In this document: positions 44,435 through 52,484 of the stretch, in pieces
How positions within the stretch are numbered: the stretch's first letter is position 1
Layout of the letters: each line of letters opens with the position of its first letter
Source of the DNA: Bacteroidota bacterium
GTDB taxonomy: Bacteria > Bacteroidota > Bacteroidia > Bacteroidales > TTA-H9
Assembly (NCBI GenBank): GCA_003250395.1
Contig: QKGM01000033.1
Coordinates: forward strand, 1 to 64,000
DNA: 64,000 nt
Reading direction: 5' to 3'
Translations under genes and position numbers: made by a program
The notes under the pieces: model-generated
The model's database searches: none
What the model saw: the letters and a program-made list of their open reading frames with translations, nothing else
Told to the model about the DNA's origin: nothing

Positions 44435-45616
44435 TTATGAGGGAAATAAAACAATGAACCTGCTTCCTTCACCAACTTGGCTTTCGCACAAAACTTCACC
44501 ATTGAGTGCAGTAACGAGCTTTTTAACGATAGACAACCCCAGCCCGGTGGAGGATTCCCCTCCCGTGGGATTAACATTTATGCGCTGATAACGGTTGAAC
44601 AGCAGAGGTATCTCATCTGGTTCTATTCCCTGCCCCTGATCTTGTACTTCAAACCTTATAAACCCGGGATTCCTGCTAAGACTTATAATAATTGCTGAAC
44701 CTACAGGGCTGTATTTGATGGCATTGCTTATGAGATTATCAAAAATCTGAGCCAGAAAATTCCGGTCTGTTAATGCTATAGTAGCTTCGGCCATGGTAAC
44801 GATAGCAATGTTTTTTTGCTGGGCAAAAGGTAGAAAGCTATCGGTTACTTCTTTAAGAATTGCTGCAAAATCTATTAGTTCAGGAGCTATCTTCAGGCGT
44901 TTCGAGTCGATCATTTCCGTGTCCAATATCTGGTTGACAATGCTCTTCATCCGGTTTAGGGCATTATCAATTAACCTGATAGAGTCAATCTGATCGGGCG
45001 AAAAACCTGATGTCTCCTGACGAAGCATCTCTACGGCACAACGGCTGCTGGTGAGAGGGTTTCGTAAATCATGAGCTACCAGATCGATCAGTACATTCTT
45101 CTCGTTGTTAAGTTGAACCAATTCGCCATTTTGTTTCTGTATCTCACTGATACTCGATGCAAGTCGTTCTTCCAGTTCGTTCATCCTTCTGCTACGCCGG
45201 ATCATCATTTTCATTACAGCAAAGCATAACCTGGTATCTTGCTGCAGAACCTCAAGAAAATCATTTTTTCTTAGTTCTATAAGGGTAACATTGGTATTAG
45301 CCCGGACAGAGGCGGATCTGGGCAGTTCATCAACAAGGGCGTATTCGCCAAAAATATGACCTTCAGTAAGCTCCGACAACTCATAACCGTCAATATGGAC
45401 ACTAAGCCTGCCTTGTGCAACTATATACATGGCAGAAGCACTTTCGCCTTTTTCAAATAGTGTTTGTTCAGGGTATAACTCAATTACTCTGGATTTAACT
45501 GCAACCTGCAACAGGACTTCTTTGTCGGCATCAAGAAAGACTTCAGCATTCGACAACCAGCTGATGATCTGTTCTACGTCTTTCTTATTACTGCCGGTGA
45601 GGGGAGAAGTCATCAT
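44435..45616 (-). CDS. Cytoplasmic histidine kinase with cyclic-nucleotide-binding domain
   Basis: A 393-residue protein without membrane helices. Residues about 20-130 form a cNMP-binding, Crp-like sensor (EKGESASAMYIVAQGRLSV, GHIFGEYALVDELPRSASV). A short coiled coil precedes a HisKA domain with the phospho-acceptor in LVAHDLRNPLTSS, then an ATPase domain with NAIKYSP, VQDQGQGIEPDEI and STGLGLSIVKKLV. A soluble kinase sensing a nucleotide is an uncommon arrangement. No response regulator is adjacent. Its start overlaps the stop of the DMT transporter gene (TGATG), so the two are translationally coupled. Confidence 0.88.
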   Translation of the reverse strand: MMTSPLTGSNKKDVEQIISWLSNAEVFLDADKEVLLQVAVKSRVIELYPEQTLFEKGESASAMYIVAQGRLSVHIDGYELSELTEGHIFGEYALVDELPRSASVRANTNVTLIELRKNDFLEVLQQDTRLCFAVMKMMIRRSRRMNELEERLASSISEIQKQNGELVQLNNEKNVLIDLVAHDLRNPLTSSRCAVEMLRQETSGFSPDQIDSIRLIDNALNRMKSIVNQILDTEMIDSKRLKIAPELIDFAAILKEVTDSFLPFAQQKNIAIVTMAEATIALTDRNFLAQIFDNLISNAIKYSPVGSAIIISLSRNPGFIRFEVQDQGQGIEPDEIPLLFNRYQRINVNPTGGESSTGLGLSIVKKLVTALNGEVLCESQVGEGSRFIVLFPS

Positions 45617-46536
45617 CAGGATTCAGAAGATTTATTTGAAATAGTGAGTTTTATTATGGCTCCCACCATGATGATGGCACTTATCCATTGAACAGTTGTC
45701 AGGACAGCTCCATTAATCAGGTAATCAAAAATGACAGCTGAAATTGGGAAAAACAACTCGCACATTGTTGCTAACATGGCTTTTACCCTGATTAGCCCCA
45801 TATAATAAAGGAATATAGCTCCAGAACCTGTGGTGAAGGCAATTATCAGGAAGATACCCCACTGAAGAGTGGTTACCTGAGTCAGGTTTGCGAAAGAGTT
45901 ATTTACTGCAACATAAACTAACATAATACCTGAAGTAAGCCCATACCTGAAAAAGGTTGCTGTACGAAAACTCATTGCTCCAACTGCCCTTTTACTAAAT
46001 ACTGTAGAGCTGCCAAAAGCTGCAGCAGCTAAAATTGCGTACCCCGAAGCTTTTAAAGTGTTGCCATTCGTATGAAAGTCGGGTAATGCCAACCCAAAAG
46101 TAAGTGTATAACCCGCGAATATAGCGAGTGAAGCCCATATGATAAAGCTCCTGTTTATTCTCTCTTTTAAAAGTATAGCAGCCAACGAGATAGCAAACAC
46201 AGGCTGAAGCTTCTGCAAAAGAACAACCACGGTCAGAGGCTTAAACTCTAGCAAAAATAAAGCCTTAACTATAAACAGTGTACCTGCTGCTCCTCCAAAC
46301 AAAGCAATCAAAAATAAATTCATCCATTGGTTAGCAGTGAACGACCTGGCTACCCCATACTCTTTGTAGAGGAAGATATTCATGATTACAAAGGGAATAA
46401 AATGGAGCATCATTACCACGAAACCGGTATCGAGAGGACGGAGTCCCGGTGTTAACACTACACCATCAAGACCCCAGAGGATGGCCGCAAAACTGATGGC
46501 CAGACCACCCATCCAGGATGCAGGAATTTTTTGCAT
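45616..46536 (-). CDS. EamA/DMT family transporter
   Basis: A 306-residue inner-membrane protein with about ten hydrophobic segments arranged as two EamA repeats; AAILWGLDGVV near the start and VLLQKLQPVFAISLAAILLKERI at the end of the first repeat are typical. The family exports or exchanges metabolites such as amino acids or nucleotide precursors. The substrate is unknown. It is first in a two-gene operon with the cNMP-domain histidine kinase, a pairing without obvious precedent. Confidence 0.83.
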   Translation of the reverse strand: MQKIPASWMGGLAISFAAILWGLDGVVLTPGLRPLDTGFVVMMLHFIPFVIMNIFLYKEYGVARSFTANQWMNLFLIALFGGAAGTLFIVKALFLLEFKPLTVVVLLQKLQPVFAISLAAILLKERINRSFIIWASLAIFAGYTLTFGLALPDFHTNGNTLKASGYAILAAAAFGSSTVFSKRAVGAMSFRTATFFRYGLTSGIMLVYVAVNNSFANLTQVTTLQWGIFLIIAFTTGSGAIFLYYMGLIRVKAMLATMCELFFPISAVIFDYLINGAVLTTVQWISAIIMVGAIIKLTISNKSSES

Positions 46537-46641
46537 TGATTTGGTTCGGAATTTTAGGCAAAGGTAACTAAATTTGTGTTTTCTGCTTTTCTGTTCAGGT
46601 GACTTTATCAGAACTATGCCATGTCATGAAAGGATATTTAT

Positions 46642-47652
46642 TTGAAATCTGACGTTACAAATTGGTCGCGAACTCTATCAGGAGGGCAGTTACAGTGCCT
46701 TATCTGCCCTAACGGTTGTATCCTCTTGCCAGGAGAGACAGGCCTATGCAGTGTAAGAGTTGCTCAAAAGAATGTTATAGCGAATCCTTATGCTTCCCGT
46801 TTGAGCTCTGTTGGTTTCGATCCGGTTGAAAAGAAACCACTTTTTCATTTTTATCCCGGTAGGCCAATATTAAGTCTTGGCGGGATTGGATGTAACCTCA
46901 GTTGTCTCTGGTGTCAGAATTATTCTATCTCACAACCAGCAACGTCTGGTACTCTGACATTGAATTCATTTTCTGTTCCGGAAATTTTGTCAGTTGCAAG
47001 AGGAGAACCCCGTAACATTGGTGTAGCTTTTACATATAATGAACCAACAGTAAATCTTGAGTTTTTACTTGATGTAGCAGGTGCCTTCCAACAATCAGGG
47101 ATGAAATGTTCTATGATAACAAATGGTTTTATTAACCCTGATCCGTTGGAAGCGATATTGGAGGTAGTAGATGCATTTAATGTTGACCTTAAAGGGTTTA
47201 CGGAAGGATTTTATGGTGCCTGCACGAAGGGAAGGCTGGACATCGTTTTACAAACACTCAGGTTGATCAGAAAAGCGGGGAAGCATCTTGAAGTGACTTT
47301 CCTCGTTGTTCCAAATCTTAATACTTTCATCCCCGATTTTGATGCTATGTGCAGATGGATAGCCGACCAGCTAGGCGATGAAACTCCTCTTCATATATCG
47401 CGGTACCATCCTGCTTGGAAATACAGGATGCCCGCAACTCCTTATGATCTCATGGTTGAATTAACAGGAAAAGCCGGTGATATTCTGCATTTTGTATATA
47501 TGGGCAATGTGCCGGGTAATGTATATGAATCGACTTATTGCCCCGGTTGTGGATCTCTATTGATCGAAAGAAGTGGATACAGTACTGTTTTAAGGGGACT
47601 GGAACACAACAAGTGTTCAGTTTGCGGGAGGATAATACACGGTGTATTTTAA
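46642..47652 (+). CDS. AmmeMemoRadiSam-type radical SAM enzyme
   Basis: A 336-residue radical SAM protein related to pyruvate formate-lyase activases. An N-terminal zinc-type region has CLICPNGC and GLCSVR. The cluster motif is GCNLSCLWCQNYSISQ. The sequence ends with two CxxC pairs (CPGCG, CSVCGR). This matches the radical SAM member of the AmmeMemoRadiSam system, whose AMMECR1 and Memo partners are not in the window. The only start that keeps the whole N-terminal domain is a TTG. A short overlapping ATG frame of eight codons precedes and crosses it. The substrate is unknown. Confidence 0.82.
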   Translation: MKSDVTNWSRTLSGGQLQCLICPNGCILLPGETGLCSVRVAQKNVIANPYASRLSSVGFDPVEKKPLFHFYPGRPILSLGGIGCNLSCLWCQNYSISQPATSGTLTLNSFSVPEILSVARGEPRNIGVAFTYNEPTVNLEFLLDVAGAFQQSGMKCSMITNGFINPDPLEAILEVVDAFNVDLKGFTEGFYGACTKGRLDIVLQTLRLIRKAGKHLEVTFLVVPNLNTFIPDFDAMCRWIADQLGDETPLHISRYHPAWKYRMPATPYDLMVELTGKAGDILHFVYMGNVPGNVYESTYCPGCGSLLIERSGYSTVLRGLEHNKCSVCGRIIHGVF

Positions 47653-47754
47653 AGTGGTACTGAAGTTCCATCTTTTTTACAATAACCGTCCGGATGGATC
47701 GTTTAGACGGATATCGAAAAATCCTTTAATTTGCACCTTTATAAACTTAACAAA

Positions 47755-49260
47755 ATGAATCTGTACGCCAGAAAAGAGCGATGGAAATGGTTGTTGTTGG
47801 TAGCTGCCGTTGTTATATTGGCCAGTACCCTCTGGTTTACCAATTCAATGGTGCAAAAGGTCGCTGCTGAAGAACGTAAAAATGTAAAATTATGGGCAGA
47901 TGCAGTTCATCGGAAAGCCACCCTTGTACAATACACTGAAGCGTTTTTTAAACAATTGCAAAACGAGGAGAGAAAACGTGTTGAATTACTCGCTCATGCT
48001 TATAATGCCTTAATTAACTCCTCGCTTGATGAGGAACTCACTTTTTACCTTGAGATTATTAATAAAAACACCAATATCCCTGTTGTCCTTACTGATCCTG
48101 GACGTCGAATTATCAACTCCAAGAACGTTTCATTTGATACAACTTCAACGCTGTATTTAAGCGATTCACTATTGGAAGAGTTTTCCGTATACCCCCCAAT
48201 CAGAGTTAATCTGGATAGAAATGTATACAGGTTGCTTTATTATAAAGAATCCAGATTGTTTACAGAACTCCGTGAAGTACTTAATGATCTCAACCGCTCT
48301 TTCCTCGACGAGGTGGTTACCAATTCGGCATCAGTCCCGGTTATTATTACCGATAGCCTTGACGTCCTGATTGCTTCCGGTAATATTGATTCCCTTGTGC
48401 CTGCCGATACCGCACGTATTAAATCGCTCATTGCTCACATGAAGGATGAGAACGATCCGATTATCATTCAACTTGGTGATCAGGGCGCTACTTACATCTA
48501 TTACCTGAGTTCTGGTTTACTAAACCAGTTGAGGTATTATCCGGCTGTGCAGTTTGGGATTATCGGGCTCTTTTTGTTGGTAGCCTATGTGTTGTTCAGC
48601 TCAGCCCGTAAGTCTGAACAGGATCAGGTATGGGTAGGAATGTCAAAGGAAACTGCCCATCAACTTGGTACCCCGCTCTCATCCATGATTGCTTGGCTTG
48701 AACTGATGAAAATGGATGGAATCGAACATGCTGCCATCGAGGAACTTGGTAAAGATGTCAAAAGGCTTGAAACTATTTCACAGCGATTCTCGAAGATTGG
48801 CTCAGTGCCTAAGCTTGAACCGGTAAATATTACTACACTAATATACCAGTCAATAGACTATCTTCGTAAAAGAACCTCGCGGAAAGTCGTATACCAGATT
48901 AATATTCCTGAGAACAAGGAGGTAATTATTCCACTTAATCCTGAATTGTTTGAGTGGGTAGTTGAGAACCTGGTGCGTAATGCCGTGGATGCCATGGGAG
49001 GAGCAGGACGACTTACCATTGACCTGTCTGAAACAAATCACCACATCTCGATAGACTTTACCGATACAGGGAAAGGAATTCCCCGTAGTAAATTTAAAAC
49101 TATTTTCCAACCCGGGTATACAAGCAAGAAGCGAGGGTGGGGCCTCGGGCTGACACTTGTACGCCGTATCGTGCGAAGTTACCATAACGGGAAAATATTT
49201 GTCAAGGCATCAGCTCCTGATAAAGGAACGACCTTTCGTATCACTCTACGCAAACCATGA
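47755..49260 (+). CDS. Membrane sensor histidine kinase
   Basis: A 501-residue kinase. Helices at about 11-28 and 263-282 flank a periplasmic sensor of some 230 residues. The dimerisation region carries the phospho-acceptor in SKETAHQLGTPLSS, and the ATPase domain has VENLVRNAVDAM, DTGKGIP and GWGLGLTLVRRIV. I start at the ATG (MNLYARKERW); the ORF-track start eight codons earlier is a TTG. It has no adjacent response regulator but overlaps hemW by 4 bases (ATGA), so the two are translationally coupled. Confidence 0.9.
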   Translation: MNLYARKERWKWLLLVAAVVILASTLWFTNSMVQKVAAEERKNVKLWADAVHRKATLVQYTEAFFKQLQNEERKRVELLAHAYNALINSSLDEELTFYLEIINKNTNIPVVLTDPGRRIINSKNVSFDTTSTLYLSDSLLEEFSVYPPIRVNLDRNVYRLLYYKESRLFTELREVLNDLNRSFLDEVVTNSASVPVIITDSLDVLIASGNIDSLVPADTARIKSLIAHMKDENDPIIIQLGDQGATYIYYLSSGLLNQLRYYPAVQFGIIGLFLLVAYVLFSSARKSEQDQVWVGMSKETAHQLGTPLSSMIAWLELMKMDGIEHAAIEELGKDVKRLETISQRFSKIGSVPKLEPVNITTLIYQSIDYLRKRTSRKVVYQINIPENKEVIIPLNPELFEWVVENLVRNAVDAMGGAGRLTIDLSETNHHISIDFTDTGKGIPRSKFKTIFQPGYTSKKRGWGLGLTLVRRIVRSYHNGKIFVKASAPDKGTTFRITLRKP

Positions 49261-50399
49261 GCGGAATATATATTCACGTCCCATTTTGTACTACAAAGTG
49301 CAATTATTGTAATTTTTTTTCTGTGACTTCTTTAAGCCGTAAAGCTTCTTTTATTGATGCTCTGGAGGCTGAGATACGGATGAATAATGGCTTTTTTAAT
49401 CAATCGAACGGCTCTGCCAGGGTAGATACTATCTATTTAGGGGGAGGAACTCCGTCTCTGCTCTCGCCGGAAGATTTAAACAGAATTTTCGACTCTCTTG
49501 CAGCAAACTTTTCATGGAATTCTGACGCTGAAATTACCATTGAAGCTAATCCTGATGATGTAACACCCGCGCTGCTTAATTCATGGCGATTATTGGGAGT
49601 TAACAGGTTAAGTATTGGTATTCAGTCCTTCAGGGATGAAACGCTTAGGTATTTGTCAAGAAGACATTCAGCCGGTAAATCTTTGACCGTCGTGCAAATG
49701 GCTCTTGATTCTGGATTTTCAAATTTAAGTGGTGATCTTATTTATGGCGTACCCGGGCTGCAGGATGAAGCGTGGATTGAAGATGTAGAAAGGCTTGCCG
49801 GCAGCGGGGTAAGTCATATCAGCGCCTATGCCCTGACTGTTGAACCTCGTACTGCGCTCGAATTCCAGATAAGGAAGGGGAGGACAGGTGCCCCGGATGA
49901 AGAGGCTGCATTCAGACAATATTATCTGCTTCGTGAAAAGTTGATTAGCAGCGGTTTTGATCATTACGAGATTAGTAATTTTGCTCTTTCAGGATGTGAG
50001 TCAAGACATAATAAGGCTTATTGGAATGGTGAGCCTTACCTGGGCCTGGGGCCTTCTGCACACTCCTACAATGGAACCATGCGTCGTTGGAATTCTTCGT
50101 TACTTCAGGGCTGGACTGATCATTCCCTTTCGGGAATTCCTGCTTACACAGAAGAATCTATTACCCCTGAAAAGAGATATAATGAAATGGTGCTTACTCA
50201 TTTGCGTACTTCACGTGGTTTAAATCTGAGGGAAGTGGAAAAATCGCTTGGGATACATTGGCGCCAATATCTTGAGAAAATGTGTCATGTGTCTGTTAAA
50301 CAGGGAGATGTTGTTGTTGAAGGTGAAACAGTATACATACCCCCGCGGAAATTATTCATTTCAGACTCTATTATTTCTGATTTGATGTATGTTGATTAG
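49257..50399 (+). CDS. hemW: Radical SAM heme chaperone HemW
   Basis: A 380-residue protein of the coproporphyrinogen dehydrogenase-like family. The cluster motif is PFCTTKCNYCNFFS, and YLGGGTPSLLSP and IGIQSFRDETLRYLSRRH are family hallmarks. HemW binds heme and delivers it to respiratory enzymes; it is not itself a coproporphyrinogen oxidase, although it is often annotated that way. In HemW the cluster motif is CxxxCxxC followed by F rather than the extra cysteine of HemN, as here. Its start overlaps the upstream histidine kinase stop. Confidence 0.92.
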   Translation: MSGIYIHVPFCTTKCNYCNFFSVTSLSRKASFIDALEAEIRMNNGFFNQSNGSARVDTIYLGGGTPSLLSPEDLNRIFDSLAANFSWNSDAEITIEANPDDVTPALLNSWRLLGVNRLSIGIQSFRDETLRYLSRRHSAGKSLTVVQMALDSGFSNLSGDLIYGVPGLQDEAWIEDVERLAGSGVSHISAYALTVEPRTALEFQIRKGRTGAPDEEAAFRQYYLLREKLISSGFDHYEISNFALSGCESRHNKAYWNGEPYLGLGPSAHSYNGTMRRWNSSLLQGWTDHSLSGIPAYTEESITPEKRYNEMVLTHLRTSRGLNLREVEKSLGIHWRQYLEKMCHVSVKQGDVVVEGETVYIPPRKLFISDSIISDLMYVD

Positions 50400-50529
50400 C
50401 AGTTGATTGAATGAACTATTTGTTTTTGCATTTTTTAATCTCTTTTTTTCGTTTTTTTGTAGTGGCTAACAAGGCCAATAAAAGGCTGTAATTTTTTGTA
50501 TTTTTATATCTGAATCAAATTAAAACCGG

Positions 50530-51435
50530 ATGCACGTTTACAGGTTTAGAGTTTTATGCGATGGGGTTGATGACTTCGTTAGGGAAATTGAAGTTGGAAG
50601 TCAGCAGACCTTTCTGAATTTTCTGTATGCCCTCTATGATTGTACAACTCTTGAGCGCTCGGGTGAGGTTTCATTCTATATCTCGAATATCCGCTGGCTC
50701 AAGCTGAAAGAGATCGGTTTAAATGAAAGACCTGCCCCCAAAAGATATTTTGAGGACGATGAAGAATTACGGGCAGATGAACGCCGCCGTAAACTTCCGT
50801 TTATCCTGATGACCGATGCTTTTTTACGCGACTATATCGAAGATCCCCATCAAAGGCTTATTCTTGAGCACCCTGGGGGTGAAGTGCGTTTGTTCTATAT
50901 CGAATTGCTAAAGATCAGTAAATCAGTCGATGGTGTCATCTATCCACGCTGTGTTGTTAGCAAAGGTGATTTGCCGGTTAAGGTTCAATATATTGCCCCT
51001 GTGATGCCTCTGAAACCTGCTGAAAAAAGATCAACAAATCTGCTTGAGGAACTGGCAAAAGCACAGATTCCTCTGGTTTCTGATGATGAAACAGATGCTG
51101 AAGAAGAAGATGTTGATGAAGAAGAAGATGCTGATTCACTCGTTGACGACACAGAGGATGATGTAGATGACGAAAGCATTGGAAAAGACATCGAAGAGAT
51201 GCTTGAAGATGATACTTTCAGCAAAATTCTCGCCGGAGAATCCCCCGAACCAAAAGTCAGAAAACAAAGTGGGGGTCGTAAACCAAGGGCACATCATGAT
51301 GACGATGATGACTTACTTGGAAATCTTGATGAAGAAGAGGATAGTTACGGCACCGAAACCTATGGTAATGACGATGACGACTTTGGTAGCGGATTCGAGA
51401 TCTCTGGTGGAAATAACGATGATGATGATTATTAA
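50530..51435 (+). CDS. pRiA4b ORF-3-like protein with acidic tail
   Basis: A 301-residue protein. The first 130 residues (YRFRVLCDGVDDFVREIEV, QTFLNFLYALYDC) resemble the plasmid pRiA4b ORF-3 / IS1096 TnpR-like fold, whose function is unknown and which is not a transposase. The last 120 residues are a low-complexity Asp/Glu tail broken by a short basic patch (RKQSGGRKPRAHH). A tail like this is often a disordered region that mimics nucleic acid or tunes binding. It ends at a strong terminator just ahead of miaA. Confidence 0.72.
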   Translation: MHVYRFRVLCDGVDDFVREIEVGSQQTFLNFLYALYDCTTLERSGEVSFYISNIRWLKLKEIGLNERPAPKRYFEDDEELRADERRRKLPFILMTDAFLRDYIEDPHQRLILEHPGGEVRLFYIELLKISKSVDGVIYPRCVVSKGDLPVKVQYIAPVMPLKPAEKRSTNLLEELAKAQIPLVSDDETDAEEEDVDEEEDADSLVDDTEDDVDDESIGKDIEEMLEDDTFSKILAGESPEPKVRKQSGGRKPRAHHDDDDDLLGNLDEEEDSYGTETYGNDDDDFGSGFEISGGNNDDDDY

Positions 51436-51456
51436 ATCTTGTACCTCTAAACATAT

Positions 51457-51485
51457 AGCCCGGAAGTTCTCTTCCGGGCTTTTTT
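51457..51485 (+). terminator. Terminator between pRiA4b-like gene and miaA
   Basis: AGCCCGGAAG-TTCT-CTTCCGGGCT followed by five or six T residues, a textbook rho-independent terminator. Confidence 0.88.
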
Positions 51486-51497
51486 CTGACCTGAGTA

Positions 51498-52427
51498 ATG
51501 CGCGAATCTAACCTTAAACCACTTTTACTTGTTGTGTGCGGTCCAACGGCCAGTGGCAAAACTGCGCTTGCCGTGAAGCTCGCGAAATACTTTGAAACCA
51601 GTATTATATCGGCCGATTCACGGCAATTTTACGTCGAGATGAATATAGGGACTGCCGCTCCCTCTTTAGAGGAACAGGATGGGGTTCCCCATTATTTTGT
51701 GAAGCACCTATCTGTCAGTCAGCCATACAATGCTTCAAATTTTGCATCAGATGTGTTATCTTTTACCAAATCCTTCTTTAAAGATCACCAAATGGTTATC
51801 ATGGCAGGAGGCTCCGGATTGTATATCTCTGCCGTTTGTGAAGGGATGGATGACTTGCCTGACCCTGATCCGGTAATCAGGGCTGATATCCAAAAGCGTT
51901 TCGATGCCGGAGGGATAGCTGCGCTCGGGAAATGGCTGGAAGAACTTGACCCTGAATATTGTAAGGTGGTTGATATGGACAATCCAAAAAGACTGCAACG
52001 GGCCATAGAGGTTTGTCTGATTACCGGACGACCATATTCTATTCAAAGAACAGCTAAAACAATCGAGCGTGATTTTAATGTTCTGAAAATCGGGATCGAT
52101 ATGCCACGGCACGAGCTCTTCACCAGAATTGAGCAGCGGACAGATGCTATGATAGCTGCCGGTCTTGTCGATGAAGCCCGGTGCCTGTTGCCTTACCGCC
52201 ACCTTAATGCCCTTCAGACTGTCGGCTATCGCGAATTGTTCCGCTATTTTGACGGTGATATATCCTTAGAACAGGCCGTTGCAGATATCAAAACCAACAC
52301 GCGACGTTACGCGAAACGGCAGTTAACCTGGTTTCAACGCGATACCTCGATAAGATGGATTAAACCATCTCAGTTTGAAACTGTTTGTCGAATGGTTTCT
52401 GATGCCATGCCCGGGATTAACTTTTAG
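51498..52427 (+). CDS. miaA: tRNA dimethylallyltransferase
   Basis: MiaA adds an isopentenyl group to A37 of tRNAs that read codons starting with U, stabilising codon-anticodon pairing. The P-loop GPTASGKTALAVKL, the DSRQFYVEMNIGTA segment and LQTVGYRELFRYFDG match the family. At 309 residues the length is normal. It begins only 12 bases after the upstream terminator T-run. Confidence 0.94.
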   Translation: MRESNLKPLLLVVCGPTASGKTALAVKLAKYFETSIISADSRQFYVEMNIGTAAPSLEEQDGVPHYFVKHLSVSQPYNASNFASDVLSFTKSFFKDHQMVIMAGGSGLYISAVCEGMDDLPDPDPVIRADIQKRFDAGGIAALGKWLEELDPEYCKVVDMDNPKRLQRAIEVCLITGRPYSIQRTAKTIERDFNVLKIGIDMPRHELFTRIEQRTDAMIAAGLVDEARCLLPYRHLNALQTVGYRELFRYFDGDISLEQAVADIKTNTRRYAKRQLTWFQRDTSIRWIKPSQFETVCRMVSDAMPGINF

Positions 52428-52457
52428 CTTATTCACGACTGGTAACCGAACTCTATC

Positions 52458-52465
52458 TATTTTTG
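52458..52465 (+). promoter_or_regulatory. -7 element of LtaS-like gene
   Basis: TATTTTTG fits TAnnTTTG and lies 20 bases before the ATG. Confidence 0.5.
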
Positions 52466-52484
52466 CAATCTTATTTCCTGGATA

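Noticed and set aside
50985-51224. Serine-rich 79-codon ORF on the minus strand.
   Set aside because: It is the shadow of the GAT/GAA-rich acidic tail of the + strand gene.
50530-51435. TnpR-like similarity taken as a sign of a mobile element.
   Set aside because: The family name comes from a passenger gene; there are no inverted repeats, transposase or target duplication here.
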